This document shows positions 42,449 through 53,500 of a stretch of DNA of 64,000 nt, piece by piece (position 1 is the stretch's first letter; each line of letters starts with the position of its first letter). The DNA lies in the NCBI GenBank assembly GCA_900129675.1, contig FSRD01000001.1, forward strand, positions 5,817,501 through 5,881,500. The letters are read 5' to 3'. The notes below the pieces were generated by a model. The model had not been told where the DNA came from and did no database searches. It saw only the letters and a list, made by a program, of their open reading frames with translations. A program made the translations under genes and the position numbers. This stretch comes from Bradyrhizobium erythrophlei (GTDB taxonomy: Bacteria; Pseudomonadota; Alphaproteobacteria; Rhizobiales; Xanthobacteraceae).

Positions 42449-42678
42449 CGTCTCCGTCGCTCGTGTTGCAACGGAATCGAATCACCAAAAGAGTGCCCTT
42501 TCAAATTAATTGAAGCGGTCGACTAGCGCATCCACAAGAATCCGGTGGCCATGGGCATCGGCGGTGTCGCCGCGGTTCTGCTGGCGGCGGCTGATCCTGT
42601 TCTCGACCGGGCGTCTAATTCGCGATAATGTAGGAAGAAAGCCATACTCCTGTGGCACGGTCGACGGGCTGTACCGGG

Positions 42679-42741
42679 GGGCTGACGTTCGTCGGAAAGC
42701 GCTTCGATGAGCCGACCATCTACCGCGCCGCTTTCGAGTAA
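42679..42741 (+). pseudogene. Last residues of an amidase-signature enzyme gene
   Basis: The frame reads GLTFVGKRFDEPTIYRAAFE-stop, which matches the C-terminal end of amidase-signature proteins (typically G-LTFVG-F-E-TLYRAA-FE). The preceding DNA up to the IS630 end at 42523 does not continue it. The rest of 42524-42827 shows no gene. The remnant sits 86 bp upstream of an amide/urea-type ABC operon, a natural neighbour for an amidase. Confidence 0.45.
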
Positions 42742-42827
42742 TCGGGCGACCGGAAGAAGATGTGACGGCGGAGACATAGCTTAGGGGCCTTCAGGCCCGG
42801 CCGGGCTCTCGAACAGGGTGGCACGGA

Positions 42828-43685
42828 ATGGAAAGCGCCTTGAACGCCATCTTTGAAGTGTTGAGCTTCGGGGCGATCATCGTGCTTGTGGTTCTCGGCC
42901 TAGGCATCATCGCCAGCATGATGGGCATCTTCAACTTTGCTCATGGCGAGTTTGTGCTGCTGGGCGCCTATACGACCTATCTTGTACATGGCGCCGGCCT
43001 GCCGGTGTGGGCCGGCATGCTGGCCGCGCCGGTCGTGGTCGCTGCGTGCGGCTTCGTGCTCGAGCGCCTCGTCATCCGGCGCTTCTATGCAGCACCCATT
43101 GCCGCGATGCTCGGCACCTATGCGCTCGGGCTCGTGATCCGCGAAAGCGTGCGCGGGCTCATCGGCGGCCTTTATATCTCCGTTCCGGAGCCGATCGTCG
43201 GGTCGCTGATCATCGGCGGCGTGCAGGTCTCCAGATGGCGGCTTGCCATCGTCATTATCACCACCTTGGTCATGGTCGGTAGCTATCTGCTACTGACGCG
43301 GACATCGTTCGGGCTGCGCGTCCGCGCGGCGCTCGAGAACCCTTCTCTGGCGCGCGCCTCCGGCATCTCCACCAACGCCATCTACGCCATCACCTTCACC
43401 TTCGGCGCGGCGCTCGCCGGACTCGCCGGCGCACTGGTCGTGCCGGTGTTCTCGCTGTTCGCCGATCTCGGCATCCGCTTCCTCATCCAGGGTTTCCTCT
43501 CGGTCATGCTCGGCGGCGTCGGCACATTCGAGGGGCCGGTCGCCGGCGGGGCCGTGATCGGGGTGATGAGCGCCGCGCTGCCATGGGCCGTGGCGCCGGT
43601 GCTGGCCGACGTTCTCGTCTTCGTCCTTGCCATCGTTTTCGTCAAGTTCCGTCCGGGAGGCCTGATTGCGGGAAGGAGATTCTGA
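42828..43685 (+). CDS. Branched-chain amino acid/urea/amide-type ABC transporter permease (LivH/UrtB-like)
   Basis: A 285-residue inner-membrane protein with about eight helices. The LivH signatures are ASMMGIFNFAHGEFVLLGAY, VIRESVRGLIGG and the cytoplasmic coupling region RASGISTNAIYAITFTFGAA, LAGLAGALVVPVF. The length is normal. It is the first of five genes (permease, binding protein, second permease, two ATPases). It is cotranscribed with the binding protein 3 bp downstream. The order permease first, then binding protein, differs from the common liv order. Confidence 0.9.
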   Translation: MESALNAIFEVLSFGAIIVLVVLGLGIIASMMGIFNFAHGEFVLLGAYTTYLVHGAGLPVWAGMLAAPVVVAACGFVLERLVIRRFYAAPIAAMLGTYALGLVIRESVRGLIGGLYISVPEPIVGSLIIGGVQVSRWRLAIVIITTLVMVGSYLLLTRTSFGLRVRAALENPSLARASGISTNAIYAITFTFGAALAGLAGALVVPVFSLFADLGIRFLIQGFLSVMLGGVGTFEGPVAGGAVIGVMSAALPWAVAPVLADVLVFVLAIVFVKFRPGGLIAGRRF

Positions 43686-43688
43686 GCC

Positions 43689-44924
43689 ATGGACATGGGG
43701 AGCGGATACAGGGATGCTGCGCCCATGATAAGCCGTCGGCGGTTTCTGCAGAGCGCTGTCTGGGCGGGGGGGGCGATCACAACCGGCATCGGCAGCTGGG
43801 TCATTCGACCCGAATGGGCAAGTGCGGCGGGACCTATCAAGGTCGGCATCGCCACCGATCTCACCGGCGCCGCCGGCTACGCCGGCAACGCCGACGCCAA
43901 CGTCGCCAAGATGGTGGTCAAGGACATCAACAACGCGGGCGGCATCCTCGGCCGACCCGTCGAGCTCTTCATCGAGGACACCGCATCCAACGAGTCGATT
44001 GCGGTCGGCAATGTTCGCAAGCTCGTCCAGCGCGACAAGGTCGACGTCGTGCTGGGGGGCATCACCAGCTCAATGCGCAACGCCATCAAAGATGTCATCG
44101 TGACGCGTGGCAAGACGCTCTACATCTATCCGCAGCAATACGAAGGTCGCGAGTGTACGTCCTATATCTTTTGCACCGGCCCGACGCCGGCGCAGCAATG
44201 CGACGACCTTATCCCTTGGCTGATAAAGAATGGAGGCAAGCGCTTCGCGCTCCCCTCCGCGAACTACGTCTGGCCGCACGCAACGAACGAATACGTCCGC
44301 AAGATCATCGAGAAGAATGGCGGCGAGGTGATTTTCGAGGAGTACTATCCGCCTGACCAGGTTGAATACAGCGCCACGGTTAACAAGATCATGACCAACA
44401 ACGTGGACGTAGTCTTCAACACCGTCATTCCGCCGGGCGTGGGGCCGTTCTTCAAGCAGCTCTACGAGGCCGGCTTCGGAAAGCGCGGAGGCCGGCTGTC
44501 CTGTATCTATTACGATGAGGGCGCGCTCGCAATCAACGCCGCGCACGAGATCGAAGGGTTGGCGACCTGCCTCGACTACTTCCGCGTCCTGACGAAAGAG
44601 GATCCGGTCAGCGCCCGGATCCAGGCGGAATACGACAGGGAGTTCCCGGGGGGCGCCCTGTTCGCGGCGGGCAGCGCGGCCACAGGCATGTATCGCGGCC
44701 TCAAGCTTTGGGAAGCGGCCGTCAAGGAAGCCGGCAAGCTAGACCGGGACGCCGTCGCGGGGGCGCTCGACCACGCGAAGATTGCTGAAGGGCCGGGCGG
44801 GCCGGCCGAGATGGTGTCGGGCAAGCACCACTGCAAGATGAAGATGTACACGGCGGTCGCCAAGGAGGGCAATTACGAGATCGTGGGGCGAAGCGAGGGC
44901 CTCGTCGATCCCAAAGCGTGCTGA
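43689..44924 (+). CDS. ABC substrate-binding protein, UrtA/FmdD/AmiC-like
   Basis: A 411-residue exported protein (ATG at 43689 with site GGAAGGAG; internal ATG at 43725). The Tat leader is ISRRRFLQSAVWAGGAITTG. The mature part begins GPIKVGIATDLTGAAGYAGN and follows the type 1 (Leu/Ile/Val) binding fold: FIEDTASNESIAVGNVRKLV, DVVLGGITSSMRNAIKDVI, PSANYVWPHATNEYVRKII, and the ending HHCKMKMYTAVAKEGNYEIV. These features resemble urea and short-chain amide binders (UrtA, FmdD, AmiC) more than LivK. The ligand is inferred, helped by the amidase remnant upstream. Confidence 0.87.
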   Translation: MDMGSGYRDAAPMISRRRFLQSAVWAGGAITTGIGSWVIRPEWASAAGPIKVGIATDLTGAAGYAGNADANVAKMVVKDINNAGGILGRPVELFIEDTASNESIAVGNVRKLVQRDKVDVVLGGITSSMRNAIKDVIVTRGKTLYIYPQQYEGRECTSYIFCTGPTPAQQCDDLIPWLIKNGGKRFALPSANYVWPHATNEYVRKIIEKNGGEVIFEEYYPPDQVEYSATVNKIMTNNVDVVFNTVIPPGVGPFFKQLYEAGFGKRGGRLSCIYYDEGALAINAAHEIEGLATCLDYFRVLTKEDPVSARIQAEYDREFPGGALFAAGSAATGMYRGLKLWEAAVKEAGKLDRDAVAGALDHAKIAEGPGGPAEMVSGKHHCKMKMYTAVAKEGNYEIVGRSEGLVDPKAC

Positions 44925-44988
44925 CTAAGGCGGGGCCGACGCGGCAACCCCAGCCCTTTTTCAACATAGTCCGACCGCGGAAATTATC

Positions 44989-46062
44989 ATGGCAGACTCG
45001 GCAGTATCACAGGCTTACCGCAGCGTGCCCCGGCCACGTCGGATTCCGGTCATCCCGATCGTGGAGCTCGCGCTGCTTCTCATCCTCTCGGTGCTGCCGC
45101 TCATTCTCGAGGATTACTTGACGATTTTCGTCACACGCGTGCTCATCCTTGCCCTCCTGGCTCTGAGCTTCGATCTGGTCTGGGGCTATGCGGGCATCCT
45201 GAGCTTCGGCCAGGCGCTGTTTTTCGGCAGTGCGGGCTACAGCACCGCGCTCCTTGCTCGGGATCTCGGGATCACCTCGATATTCATCGTGCTGCCGGCA
45301 TCTCTCGTCATCGGTCTCTTCGTGTCACTGGCCCTTGGCGGCTTCCTCCTCCTGGGACGACATCCGCCGACCACAATCTTCGTGGCGCTCGGAACGCTTA
45401 CCGGGTCCTATGCGGCCGACCGCCTGGCGCGAGGCTGGTACTATCTCGGCGGCCAGAACGGCATTCCGGCAATTCCGGCCATGACGGCAGGCAGCTACGC
45501 CGTTGTTGAGGGACCGGTCTTTTACTACCTGGCATTCGCTACGCTCGTTCTCGTGTACCTGCTCTGCCGATTCCTGGTGCGCTCCCAGTTCGGGTTGGCG
45601 CTTGCCGGGATGCGCGAGCAGAAGGCGCGCATCGCCTTCTTCGGCTACCGAGTTCAGCAGTTGAAGGCCATGGTGTTCTCGCTAGCAGGAGCTATCGCCG
45701 GGCTCGCTGGCGGTCTCTACGCTTTCCACGAAGGTTTCGTGGGGCCCAATATGCCGGGCGTGGTGTTTTCGACTCAAATCGTGCTTTACGCGCTTTTCGG
45801 CGGCGTCGGAACGCTGATCGGCGCGGTGATCGGTGTCATCGCCGTCGAGATCGTCAGCTTCTGGTTGGCGGACAACTACCAGCAGGTATGGCCGATAATC
45901 CTGGGATTGCTATTGCTCCTGATCATCCTCTTCCGACCCACCGGCCTGATCGGTCTCGTGGTTTCGGAGCGCGAGCGCGTCGGCACGTTCGGCCGTCCGC
46001 CCCGTACGCTGCCGCGGATCGCCCAAGAGGGCGGGGAAGAGGACCAGCATGCCGCTCCTTGA
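44989..46062 (+). CDS. ABC transporter permease, LivM/UrtC-like
   Basis: A 357-residue inner-membrane protein starting 64 bp after the binding-protein gene. It has the LivM pattern: LALLALSFDLVWGYAGILSF GQALFFG, and the coupling segment FFGYRVQQLKAMVFSLAGAI AGLAGGLYA. It should pair with the LivH-like protein to form the channel. A hydrophilic C-terminal tail overlaps the next gene by 14 bp. Confidence 0.9.
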   Translation: MADSAVSQAYRSVPRPRRIPVIPIVELALLLILSVLPLILEDYLTIFVTRVLILALLALSFDLVWGYAGILSFGQALFFGSAGYSTALLARDLGITSIFIVLPASLVIGLFVSLALGGFLLLGRHPPTTIFVALGTLTGSYAADRLARGWYYLGGQNGIPAIPAMTAGSYAVVEGPVFYYLAFATLVLVYLLCRFLVRSQFGLALAGMREQKARIAFFGYRVQQLKAMVFSLAGAIAGLAGGLYAFHEGFVGPNMPGVVFSTQIVLYALFGGVGTLIGAVIGVIAVEIVSFWLADNYQQVWPIILGLLLLLIILFRPTGLIGLVVSERERVGTFGRPPRTLPRIAQEGGEEDQHAAP

Positions 46063-46783
46063 GGCCCACGGCATCAAGAAGTCTTTCGCCCGGCTGACGG
46101 CGTTGAACGGCGTCGATCTCACGGTCGCGGAGAACGAGTTCCACGGGCTCATCGGTCCCAACGGCTCTGGCAAGAGTACGCTGATGAAGTGCGTCGCCGG
46201 CGCCGAGATACCGACGGAGGGAACGATCCGCTTCGCCGGGCGCGACATCACCGCGGTGCCGCCCGCCGAGCGCGCCCGCGCTGGCCTGAGCCTCAAGTTT
46301 CAGATCACCAGCGTGCTCCCGGCACTCACGGTCTACGACAACATGCTCCTGGCTTTGCAGGCACAGAATCCGCTGTCGAACCTCATCTTCTCCCGCACGC
46401 GCGGTCCGCTGCACGAGCGGGTGCTGCATACCCTCGATCAGTTCCGCCTGGCGGATCGCGCCGGCGACCCGGCGGCGGAAATTTCACATGGGCAGCAGCA
46501 ATGGCTTGAGATTGCTATGGCGCTTGCACCGGAACCACGGCTCCTGCTGCTCGACGAGCCAACCGCGGGCATGAGCCTGCAGGAGAGGCGCCTAACTGGC
46601 GAGCTGTTGATTCCATTCAAACGTCGCTGTTCGCTCGTCATCGTCGAGCACGATCTCGATTTCATCCGCGACATCTGCGACGTGCTCACCGTCCTGGATC
46701 AAGGCAATGTGCTGGAGAGTGGAACAGTGGCGCATGTCCAAAACAGCCATAAGGTGCAGGAGGTCTATCTCACCCGTGTCTGA
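46049..46783 (+). CDS. ABC transporter ATP-binding protein, LivG/UrtD-like
   Basis: A 244-residue cytoplasmic ATPase. It has Walker A IGPNGSGKSTLMKCV, a long LivG-type insertion (LKFQITSVLPALTVYDNMLL), a Q-loop, signature SHGQQQWLEIAMALAPEP in place of the canonical LSGGQ, Walker B LLLLDEPTAGMS and the switch His in IVEHDLDF. It overlaps the permease upstream by 14 bp and the next ATPase by 8 bp. Confidence 0.92.
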   Translation: MPLLEAHGIKKSFARLTALNGVDLTVAENEFHGLIGPNGSGKSTLMKCVAGAEIPTEGTIRFAGRDITAVPPAERARAGLSLKFQITSVLPALTVYDNMLLALQAQNPLSNLIFSRTRGPLHERVLHTLDQFRLADRAGDPAAEISHGQQQWLEIAMALAPEPRLLLLDEPTAGMSLQERRLTGELLIPFKRRCSLVIVEHDLDFIRDICDVLTVLDQGNVLESGTVAHVQNSHKVQEVYLTRV

Positions 46784-47477
46784 GCAATCTTTCCTCGATG
46801 TGCGTGGGCTCTGCGTTTCTTACGGCCGCAGCCAAGTCCTGTTCGATGTGAGCATTGCAGCACATCGCCGCGGTGCCGTGGCGGTGCTCGGTCGCAACGG
46901 CGCCGGCAAGACGACGCTGCTGAGGACCATTGTCGGTGAACTCGAAGCCCGCAGTGGTTCCATCACGTTGGGTGCTCGCGATATCATGCGGATGCCGACC
47001 GAGCGTCGGATCCGGATGGGTCTGGGCTACGTGCCGCAGGAGCATTCCGTCTTTGGCCGCCTGAGCGTGAGCGAGAACCTCGCGGTCGGCGCTCTCTCGA
47101 GCCCGGACCCGTCGCCGGTCGACCGGGTGCTTACGATGTTCCCGGAACTCGGCCAACGCCTCGGACAGCCGGCAGGGACGCTTTCCGGTGGCGAGCGGAA
47201 AATGCTGGCGATTGGTCGTGCACTCCTATCGAACCCCAAGCTCCTGCTGCTCGATGAGCCGACGGAGGGCATGTGGGTCGGTGTTATCGAGGAGATCGCC
47301 GAGCGCCTCCAGGAGCTCGTCAAGGAAATCGCCATTGTCATCGTTGAGCAGCATCTCGAACTGGCGCTGGACGTGGCCGACTATGCTTATGTCCTCGACA
47401 GGGGACGGGTAGCGCTCGAAGGCCGCCCCTCGGCTGTGCGCAACGACTCGCAACTGCTGCAATTGCTTGCGCCTTGA
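46776..47477 (+). CDS. ABC transporter ATP-binding protein, LivF/UrtE-like
   Basis: A 233-residue ATPase. The start is the GTG at 46776, overlapping the stop of the LivG-like gene, with AGGAGG 9 bp upstream. It has Walker A LGRNGAGKTTLLRTI, the LivF hallmark LGYVPQEHSVFGRLSVSENL, signature TLSGGERKMLAIGRALLSNP, Walker B LLLLDEPTEGM and switch His in IVIVEQHLELAL. It is the last gene of the operon; it converges on the large kinase gene with 100 bp between. Confidence 0.92.
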   Translation: MSEQSFLDVRGLCVSYGRSQVLFDVSIAAHRRGAVAVLGRNGAGKTTLLRTIVGELEARSGSITLGARDIMRMPTERRIRMGLGYVPQEHSVFGRLSVSENLAVGALSSPDPSPVDRVLTMFPELGQRLGQPAGTLSGGERKMLAIGRALLSNPKLLLLDEPTEGMWVGVIEEIAERLQELVKEIAIVIVEQHLELALDVADYAYVLDRGRVALEGRPSAVRNDSQLLQLLAP

Positions 47478-47577
47478 CGACGGGTACCAAACGCAACGCG
47501 TCTGCCGCCTAGGAGTTCGAGGGCGCATGGCTCTGCAACGGCCACAGCAGCTGCAGGGTATCCCCAAGGGCGCCCGG

Positions 47578-50500
47578 TCACGGCGCATCCTCTTCATGCG
47601 CAGGCAGGGTGAAGTGAAAGGTCGCCCCCTGGGGTACGTTTGCCGTGGCCCACAGCCGACCACCGTGCGCTTCCATGATCGAACGGCAGATCGAGAGGCC
47701 CATACCCATGCCGCTGGATTTGGTGGTGAAGAAGGCATTGAACAGCCGGTCCGCATTCTCGGCGGAGATCCCGACGCCGCAATCCGCCACACTTACCAGC
47801 ACTTGTTGTGTCTCGTTCTGACGCGATCGGATCACCAGTTCGCGCGGCCGATCCGTGACCGATTGCATGGCTTCAGCGCCATTCATCACCAGGTTGATAA
47901 TCACCTGCTGCAATTGGACCCGATCACCCAGGATCATGGGTAGAGCCGGTGCCAACTCCATTCGCAACGACACTTGGTGAACGATTAACTCACTCTGCAC
48001 CAACGGGATGGTCTCCCTCACGACGTCACTGACGTCGAGCGGCATCTTCTCAAGGCTGGTCTTGTTCGCGAGCGCCCGCACGCGCCCGATCACTTCGCTC
48101 GCCCGATTACCGTCGTCTATAACCCATTTTACCGAACGGCGCGCTGCGTTCAGGTCGGGAGTTGCACGGTCGAGCCAGCGAAGACAGGCCTCGGCGTTGG
48201 CGACGACGGCGGCGAGCGGTTGGTTCACTTCATGGGCGATCGAAGCCGTCAGCTCTCCCAGAGTCGTCACGCGGGTGACGTGTGCAAGCTCCGCTTGCGC
48301 TTCGCGGTATCGCCGCTCGCTGTCGCGTGCTTCGGCTTCTGCCCGCTTGCGCTCGGTTATGTCGTTGAAAAGGATTCCGACGCGTCTGCGCTTCGGGTCC
48401 TCGACCCGGAAGGCGTAAACGTCATACCAACGTCCGAGTTGTTTGGCTTCATTTTCAAAGCGCATCGGCTCGCCCGTGAGGGCGATCCTGCCGTAAATCT
48501 CGAACCAATGTTCTTCGTGCTGTGGCGCGATTTCGCGCATCCGTCTGCCGGTGGCATTCTTGATCCCCGTCTGCCGTTCAAACGACGGGCTGATTTGCAA
48601 AAAACGATAATCGACCGGCTTTTCGTTCTCGTCAAACAAAACTTCAATCGTGCAAAAACCCTCGTCAATCGATTCGAACAACATGCGGTAATTCTGTTCC
48701 GACTCGCGCAATTCCACCTCGGCGCGCTTGCGCTCAGTCAAATCGAGCACAAAGGCGACGCCCTGGTCGCGGGGTCCGTCGAAAGCCGCCGGGCCGACAA
48801 GGACGGGCACGCGGCTGCCGTCGTTCCGAAAGTACTCTTTCTCGTAAGCTTTGCAGCTTCCTGTCGCCCTAAGCTCTGCCACGGCCCGTTCGTCAGCATC
48901 TTGCCATTCGGTGGGCGTAAGGTCGGTCCAGCGCAGACGACCCGAAACGATATCGTCGCGGCTATGTCCCACTGTGTGGAGAAAGGCCTCGTTGGCCTCA
49001 ATAATGCGACCATCAAAGTCAAAAATTGAGATCCCGATGATGTTGGATTCGACCAGGCGCCGGACCTTCGCCTCACGCTCTTGAAGATCGCTGTAGAGAC
49101 GGGTGTTCTCCAGCGAGATCGCCGCTTGCGCCGCCAACAGTTCCAGGATCGCGATTCGATCCGGAGGGAACGCGTACGAGCTCAGCGTGTTTTCGAGGTA
49201 GAGCAGCGCCGTCAACCGTCCTTGTTTGATCAGCGGCAGGCAGAGGATCGACTTGGCTGGTCGGCCGCGCAGATAGTCGTCCCCGGAGAAGATGTTGGGC
49301 TTCGAGGCATCATCGAGAATCACGCTTTCGCGCGTGCGGATGACATGGCGGACGATAGATTCGGGACAAGTGACGCCGGTGATTAGCTTTTGGCACAGCA
49401 CGACGTCAATCTGATCGCCGGCGGCCTTTGCCTCTGCCTGAATCAAATGGTCATCCTCTGCCGGAAGTATCAGAAGGCCGCGATCCGCGCCAGCGTTCTC
49501 GAGCGCGACTGTCATCAGCCGCTCGATCAGCTTGGATAAGACGATCTCACTGGATACGGCCTGAGAGGCTTTTACGACGGTCGCCACATCGAGCTGCTGG
49601 ACCGAGGGGCCAATGTTCGCTGTGGGACCGTACGCCTCCGGAGCGGCCAAACTCGGATGAAGCCGATCAAGTTGCCTCACCTTGCCATCGGCTCCCCAGC
49701 GGAGATAGCCGTAGCGGGCATCATGCATATACACGCGGGCAATCTTCTCGAAGCCGCGCGCCGCATAGAAGCGGGAAGCGAGTTCATTGGCGAGCGCCTC
49801 ATTGTGGATGAAGTCGTTGTCGCGGGCCGAGCGGATGGACTGTTCGTAAAGGCGCATCGCGTCGACGTCTCGCCCCTCGAGGCGAGCAAGCTCGGCGCCG
49901 ACCAGCGCGGCGCGGTTGTCGAAATTGTCCGGGCAATTCGCCGCCCAGATCTCGAGCTGTCGGTGGTGGGCGACCAGAGCCTCGACATGCTGCCGTCGCT
50001 GGCCGGCCGCTGCGGACGCGCAGGATGCCGCCTGGGAGAGTGCACCGTAAAAGTGATACTCTGCCGTCTCGAACTTTGACGGCGATGTCCACAGCAGCCG
50101 TTGCGCCCTTGATGAGGCCTCGAGGGCGCCCGCATAGTCGCCGGCAAAGAAGCGCGCCTGCAGCTTGCGGATCCAGTACCAGCACTCGCCAAACGCCAAA
50201 TCCGGATTTTCTGAAAAACGGCGCTCGATCCGAGCCTCATCAAACTGCTCATCGTCGAAGCAGCCGAATGTCGACGTCAAGCCGCGCAGCGTCCGGATCA
50301 GCCCGAGCTGCGTGGTGATGAGGTCAATGCCAAATGCGAACCGCGCCTTCTGGGCAAACGCGAGGCCATGCTCGGCTTCGCGTTGCACGTCAACCAGCGG
50401 ATCGCCAGCCGCGAGGAGGTTCGTGTTCATTTGGTTGCCGCAGTAGGATGCGTAAGTGAGGTCGCCGTCCTTGTTCGCAGCCTCGAAGGCGCGGCGTACC

Positions 50501-53500
50501 AGATCGCGGCCAGCCCGGACATGTCTCGTCCACGGCAGGACAAAATTTCCGAAGCACATATAGGTTCTAGCCGGGAAGCGATTCAGTCCGCGTTCTTCGA
50601 TCAGTTCATAGCCGAGCCGGCCGAATCGAAATCCGTCCTTGTAGTTGCCGAAGTGCGGTCCGGCTATGACGCCAAGCCATACATAGGCGAAACATGAACG
50701 ATCGCTGTTGCCGCGCTCGAGGCTCAGAATAACCATCCGACAGATGGCCAGGGAAAGCAGGTTCGCATCCGTATACTCGAAAGGCGCCGCAAGTTTGGTC
50801 AGAACATCCAGAATGGCGAGGGATGCCGGGTCGCTCATCAATGGCAGCTCGACGAGTGCTTCGATCGGGCGGTCTCCGAGGGTTGACCAGACCCGCTCGT
50901 ATTCGCGTCGCGCTTCCTCTTCCGTCGGATGCGGTGACCACTCGATGCCCAGATACCGCAGGTAGTCGAGACCGACGGAGACCGCGCCGCTGCTTTGATC
51001 GAGGGCCACGTACAGATCCACGCGCAAGCACGCGACGCTGGCTCTTTCGACGGTGCTCGCGGCGCGTGTTGACAGCGCTGCCAGGCGCTGCTCGGCGGCC
51101 GCCAACTCGCCGGTCAGAAACTCGCATTCCGCCCGATTTATCTCCAGTGAAAAGGCAAGTTCATGCCGGCGCTCCCAGCAATCGTCCGCCAACAGTGCCG
51201 CGCCAGCAATGAGATACTTCAGCGCAGAGGCATAGGCCGTAGAAGCCTTGGCACGCTTGCCCGCGATCAGGTTGAATTCAGCAAGCTGATAACGTTCGTC
51301 TTGTAAGCTGACCAAGGCGCCAGCCCGGTTGAGCTGATTGACGATCTCGAAGATCGTCTCCTCTCGCTTCTCCGGCGGCGTGTGCGCCGCGAGCAACCTG
51401 CCGATCCGGAGATGGGCCGAGGCACGCGTGTCCTCGGGTATTAGTGAATAGGCGGCTTCCTGAACACGGTCATGGAGGAACCTGTAGGCACCTTCGGAGT
51501 GCAACACGAGTCCCGTTCGGACCGCTTCCCAAAGGTCGCCGTGCATGTCGCCATTCGAATCCTCGTACACCATGGTCAGCAGGGCGAAGTCTGCGCTGTT
51601 GCCCATGCAGGCAAGCTGCTGTAGCCCCTTCTGCGTTTCGACAGGCAGGCGATTCAACTTACCGACCATGAGATCTACCACATTATCGGTGTAACCTTTG
51701 GCGTGGATGCGATTCAGATTCCAGGACCATCGCGCTTCGCCATGATCGAACGTGAGTAATGCCTCTTCGGCAAGGGCGGAAACAAACTGAATGGCGAAAA
51801 ATGGATTCCCTGCAGCCTTCTCGTGAATCAGTTGCGCGAGCGGAGCAACCCGCTCCGCTGCGCAGTGAAGAGAATTCGCCAGTAACCGTCCCAGGTCTTC
51901 ACAGGCCAGGGGTGCAAGGATGATCTCCTGCACTCTCGCTCCAGCATTACGGATTGCTTCGAGCTTACGCGTCAGTGGATGGGCCGAATCGACCTCGTTG
52001 TCCCGGAAGGCGCCGACCAACATCAGGTGCTTCACATCCGGCTGGATCAACAAATCCTCTAGCAGGTCCAGCGTTGCCGAGTCGAGCCATTGCAAATCGT
52101 CGAAGAACAGCGCGAGCGGATGTTCCGGCCGTGCGAATACGGCGATGAAGCGCCGGAACACGAGCTGAAAACGACCTTGTGCCTGCTGTGGCGGAAGATC
52201 AGAAACTGGGGGCTGTTCACCGATAATGAGCTTCAATTCAGGGACGAGGTCGATCATGAGCCGGCCGTTCGGGCCGAGCGCCTCGCGCAGGGCATCGCGC
52301 CAACGGCCGAGTTCGGTGTCGCTCTTGCTGAGAAGAGGTCGCACAAGGCTCTGAAAAGCCTGCACCAGCGTCGCATAGGGGATGTCGCGCTTGTACTGGT
52401 CGAACTTGCCGGACGCAAAAAGGCCGCGCGGCGGCACCAGCGCCTTGTGCAACTCATTGACGACGGCGGACTTGCCGATGCCGGAATATCCGGCGACCAG
52501 CACCAACTCCGGCCGGCCGCTGGTGACCACGCGGTCGAAAGCGGCGAGCAAGGTCTCGATCTCGCGCTCTCGCCCGTACAGTTTCTCGGGAATCAAAAGC
52601 CGGTCGGACGAGTCCTGTTGGCCCAGCGGGAAGGCGTCGATCCGGTGTTGAGCCTCCCATGCAGCCAGACAGCGCCGGAGGTCGCGCTCCAAGCCGGCCG
52701 CGGTCTGGTAGCGTTCTTCGGCGGTCTTGGCGAGTAACTTCGACACGATCGCGGAGACAGGTACCGGCACGTCCTTCAACCGCTCTACTGGCAGCACAGG
52801 CTGTCTCGCAATATGGCAGTGGATCCATTCCATCGGATCGGAGGCCATAAAGGGCAGGGCGCCGGTGAGCATTTCGTACAGGGTGACCCCGAGCGAATAA
52901 AGGTCGCTCCGGGAATCGATCGAACGGTTCATTCGTCCGGTTTGTTCGGGCGCCATGTAAGCGAGCGTCCCCGCGACGAGCTCGGGAGGTTTAGGTGATT
53001 GACGCTCGCGCGGGAGCCGCGCGGCGATACCAAAGCCTGTCAGCCAAACTTGGCCGGTCGCGAAATCAACGAGCACATTGGCCGGCTTGATGTCCTTATG
53101 GATGAGGCCATGTTCGTGTATATGGCGCAGTGCAACCGATAAACCGGTGGCGAAGCGCAAAAACCTTCCCATCTCCATGGGTCGGCCGAGAAGCCGGGCG
53201 AGGGGCCCGCCCCCGGGGTCCTGAAGGAGCAGCATAGTCCGCCCGTGTTCACGCACAAGCGCCAGCGGCCGCGCCGCTGACCGATCGTCCAGTTCATCCT
53301 TCAGTCCGTATTCATGAGCCAACTGATCAACGAAGGCCGGCGCGGGGTGTTCCGAGGCGGAGAGCACGGCCAGCACGGAGGTCCCGTGGCTATCACCGTC
53401 ATCGCGCCATCCTCGGCAGAGGACGCGCTCACCATCCTCCAACAACACCGTGAGGCGACTAACCTCGCCCACTCCGAGTGACGGGGATAAGTTCATTTGG

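Larger units (their letters stand above)
41281..42523 (-). mobile_element. IS630-family insertion sequence
   Basis: A 1243-bp element flanked by TA on both sides (41279-41280 and 42524-42525), the target used and duplicated by IS630. The terminal inverted repeats are GTCGCCCGATTCATT on the left and, read inward from the right, GTCGACCGCTTCAAT. Two overlapping frames encode the transposase through a slippery site. Confidence 0.88.

Noticed and set aside
48220..49029. A 269-codon plus-strand frame opposite the hybrid kinase
   Set aside because: The minus strand encodes continuous PAS and kinase domains here; the plus frame is its shadow.
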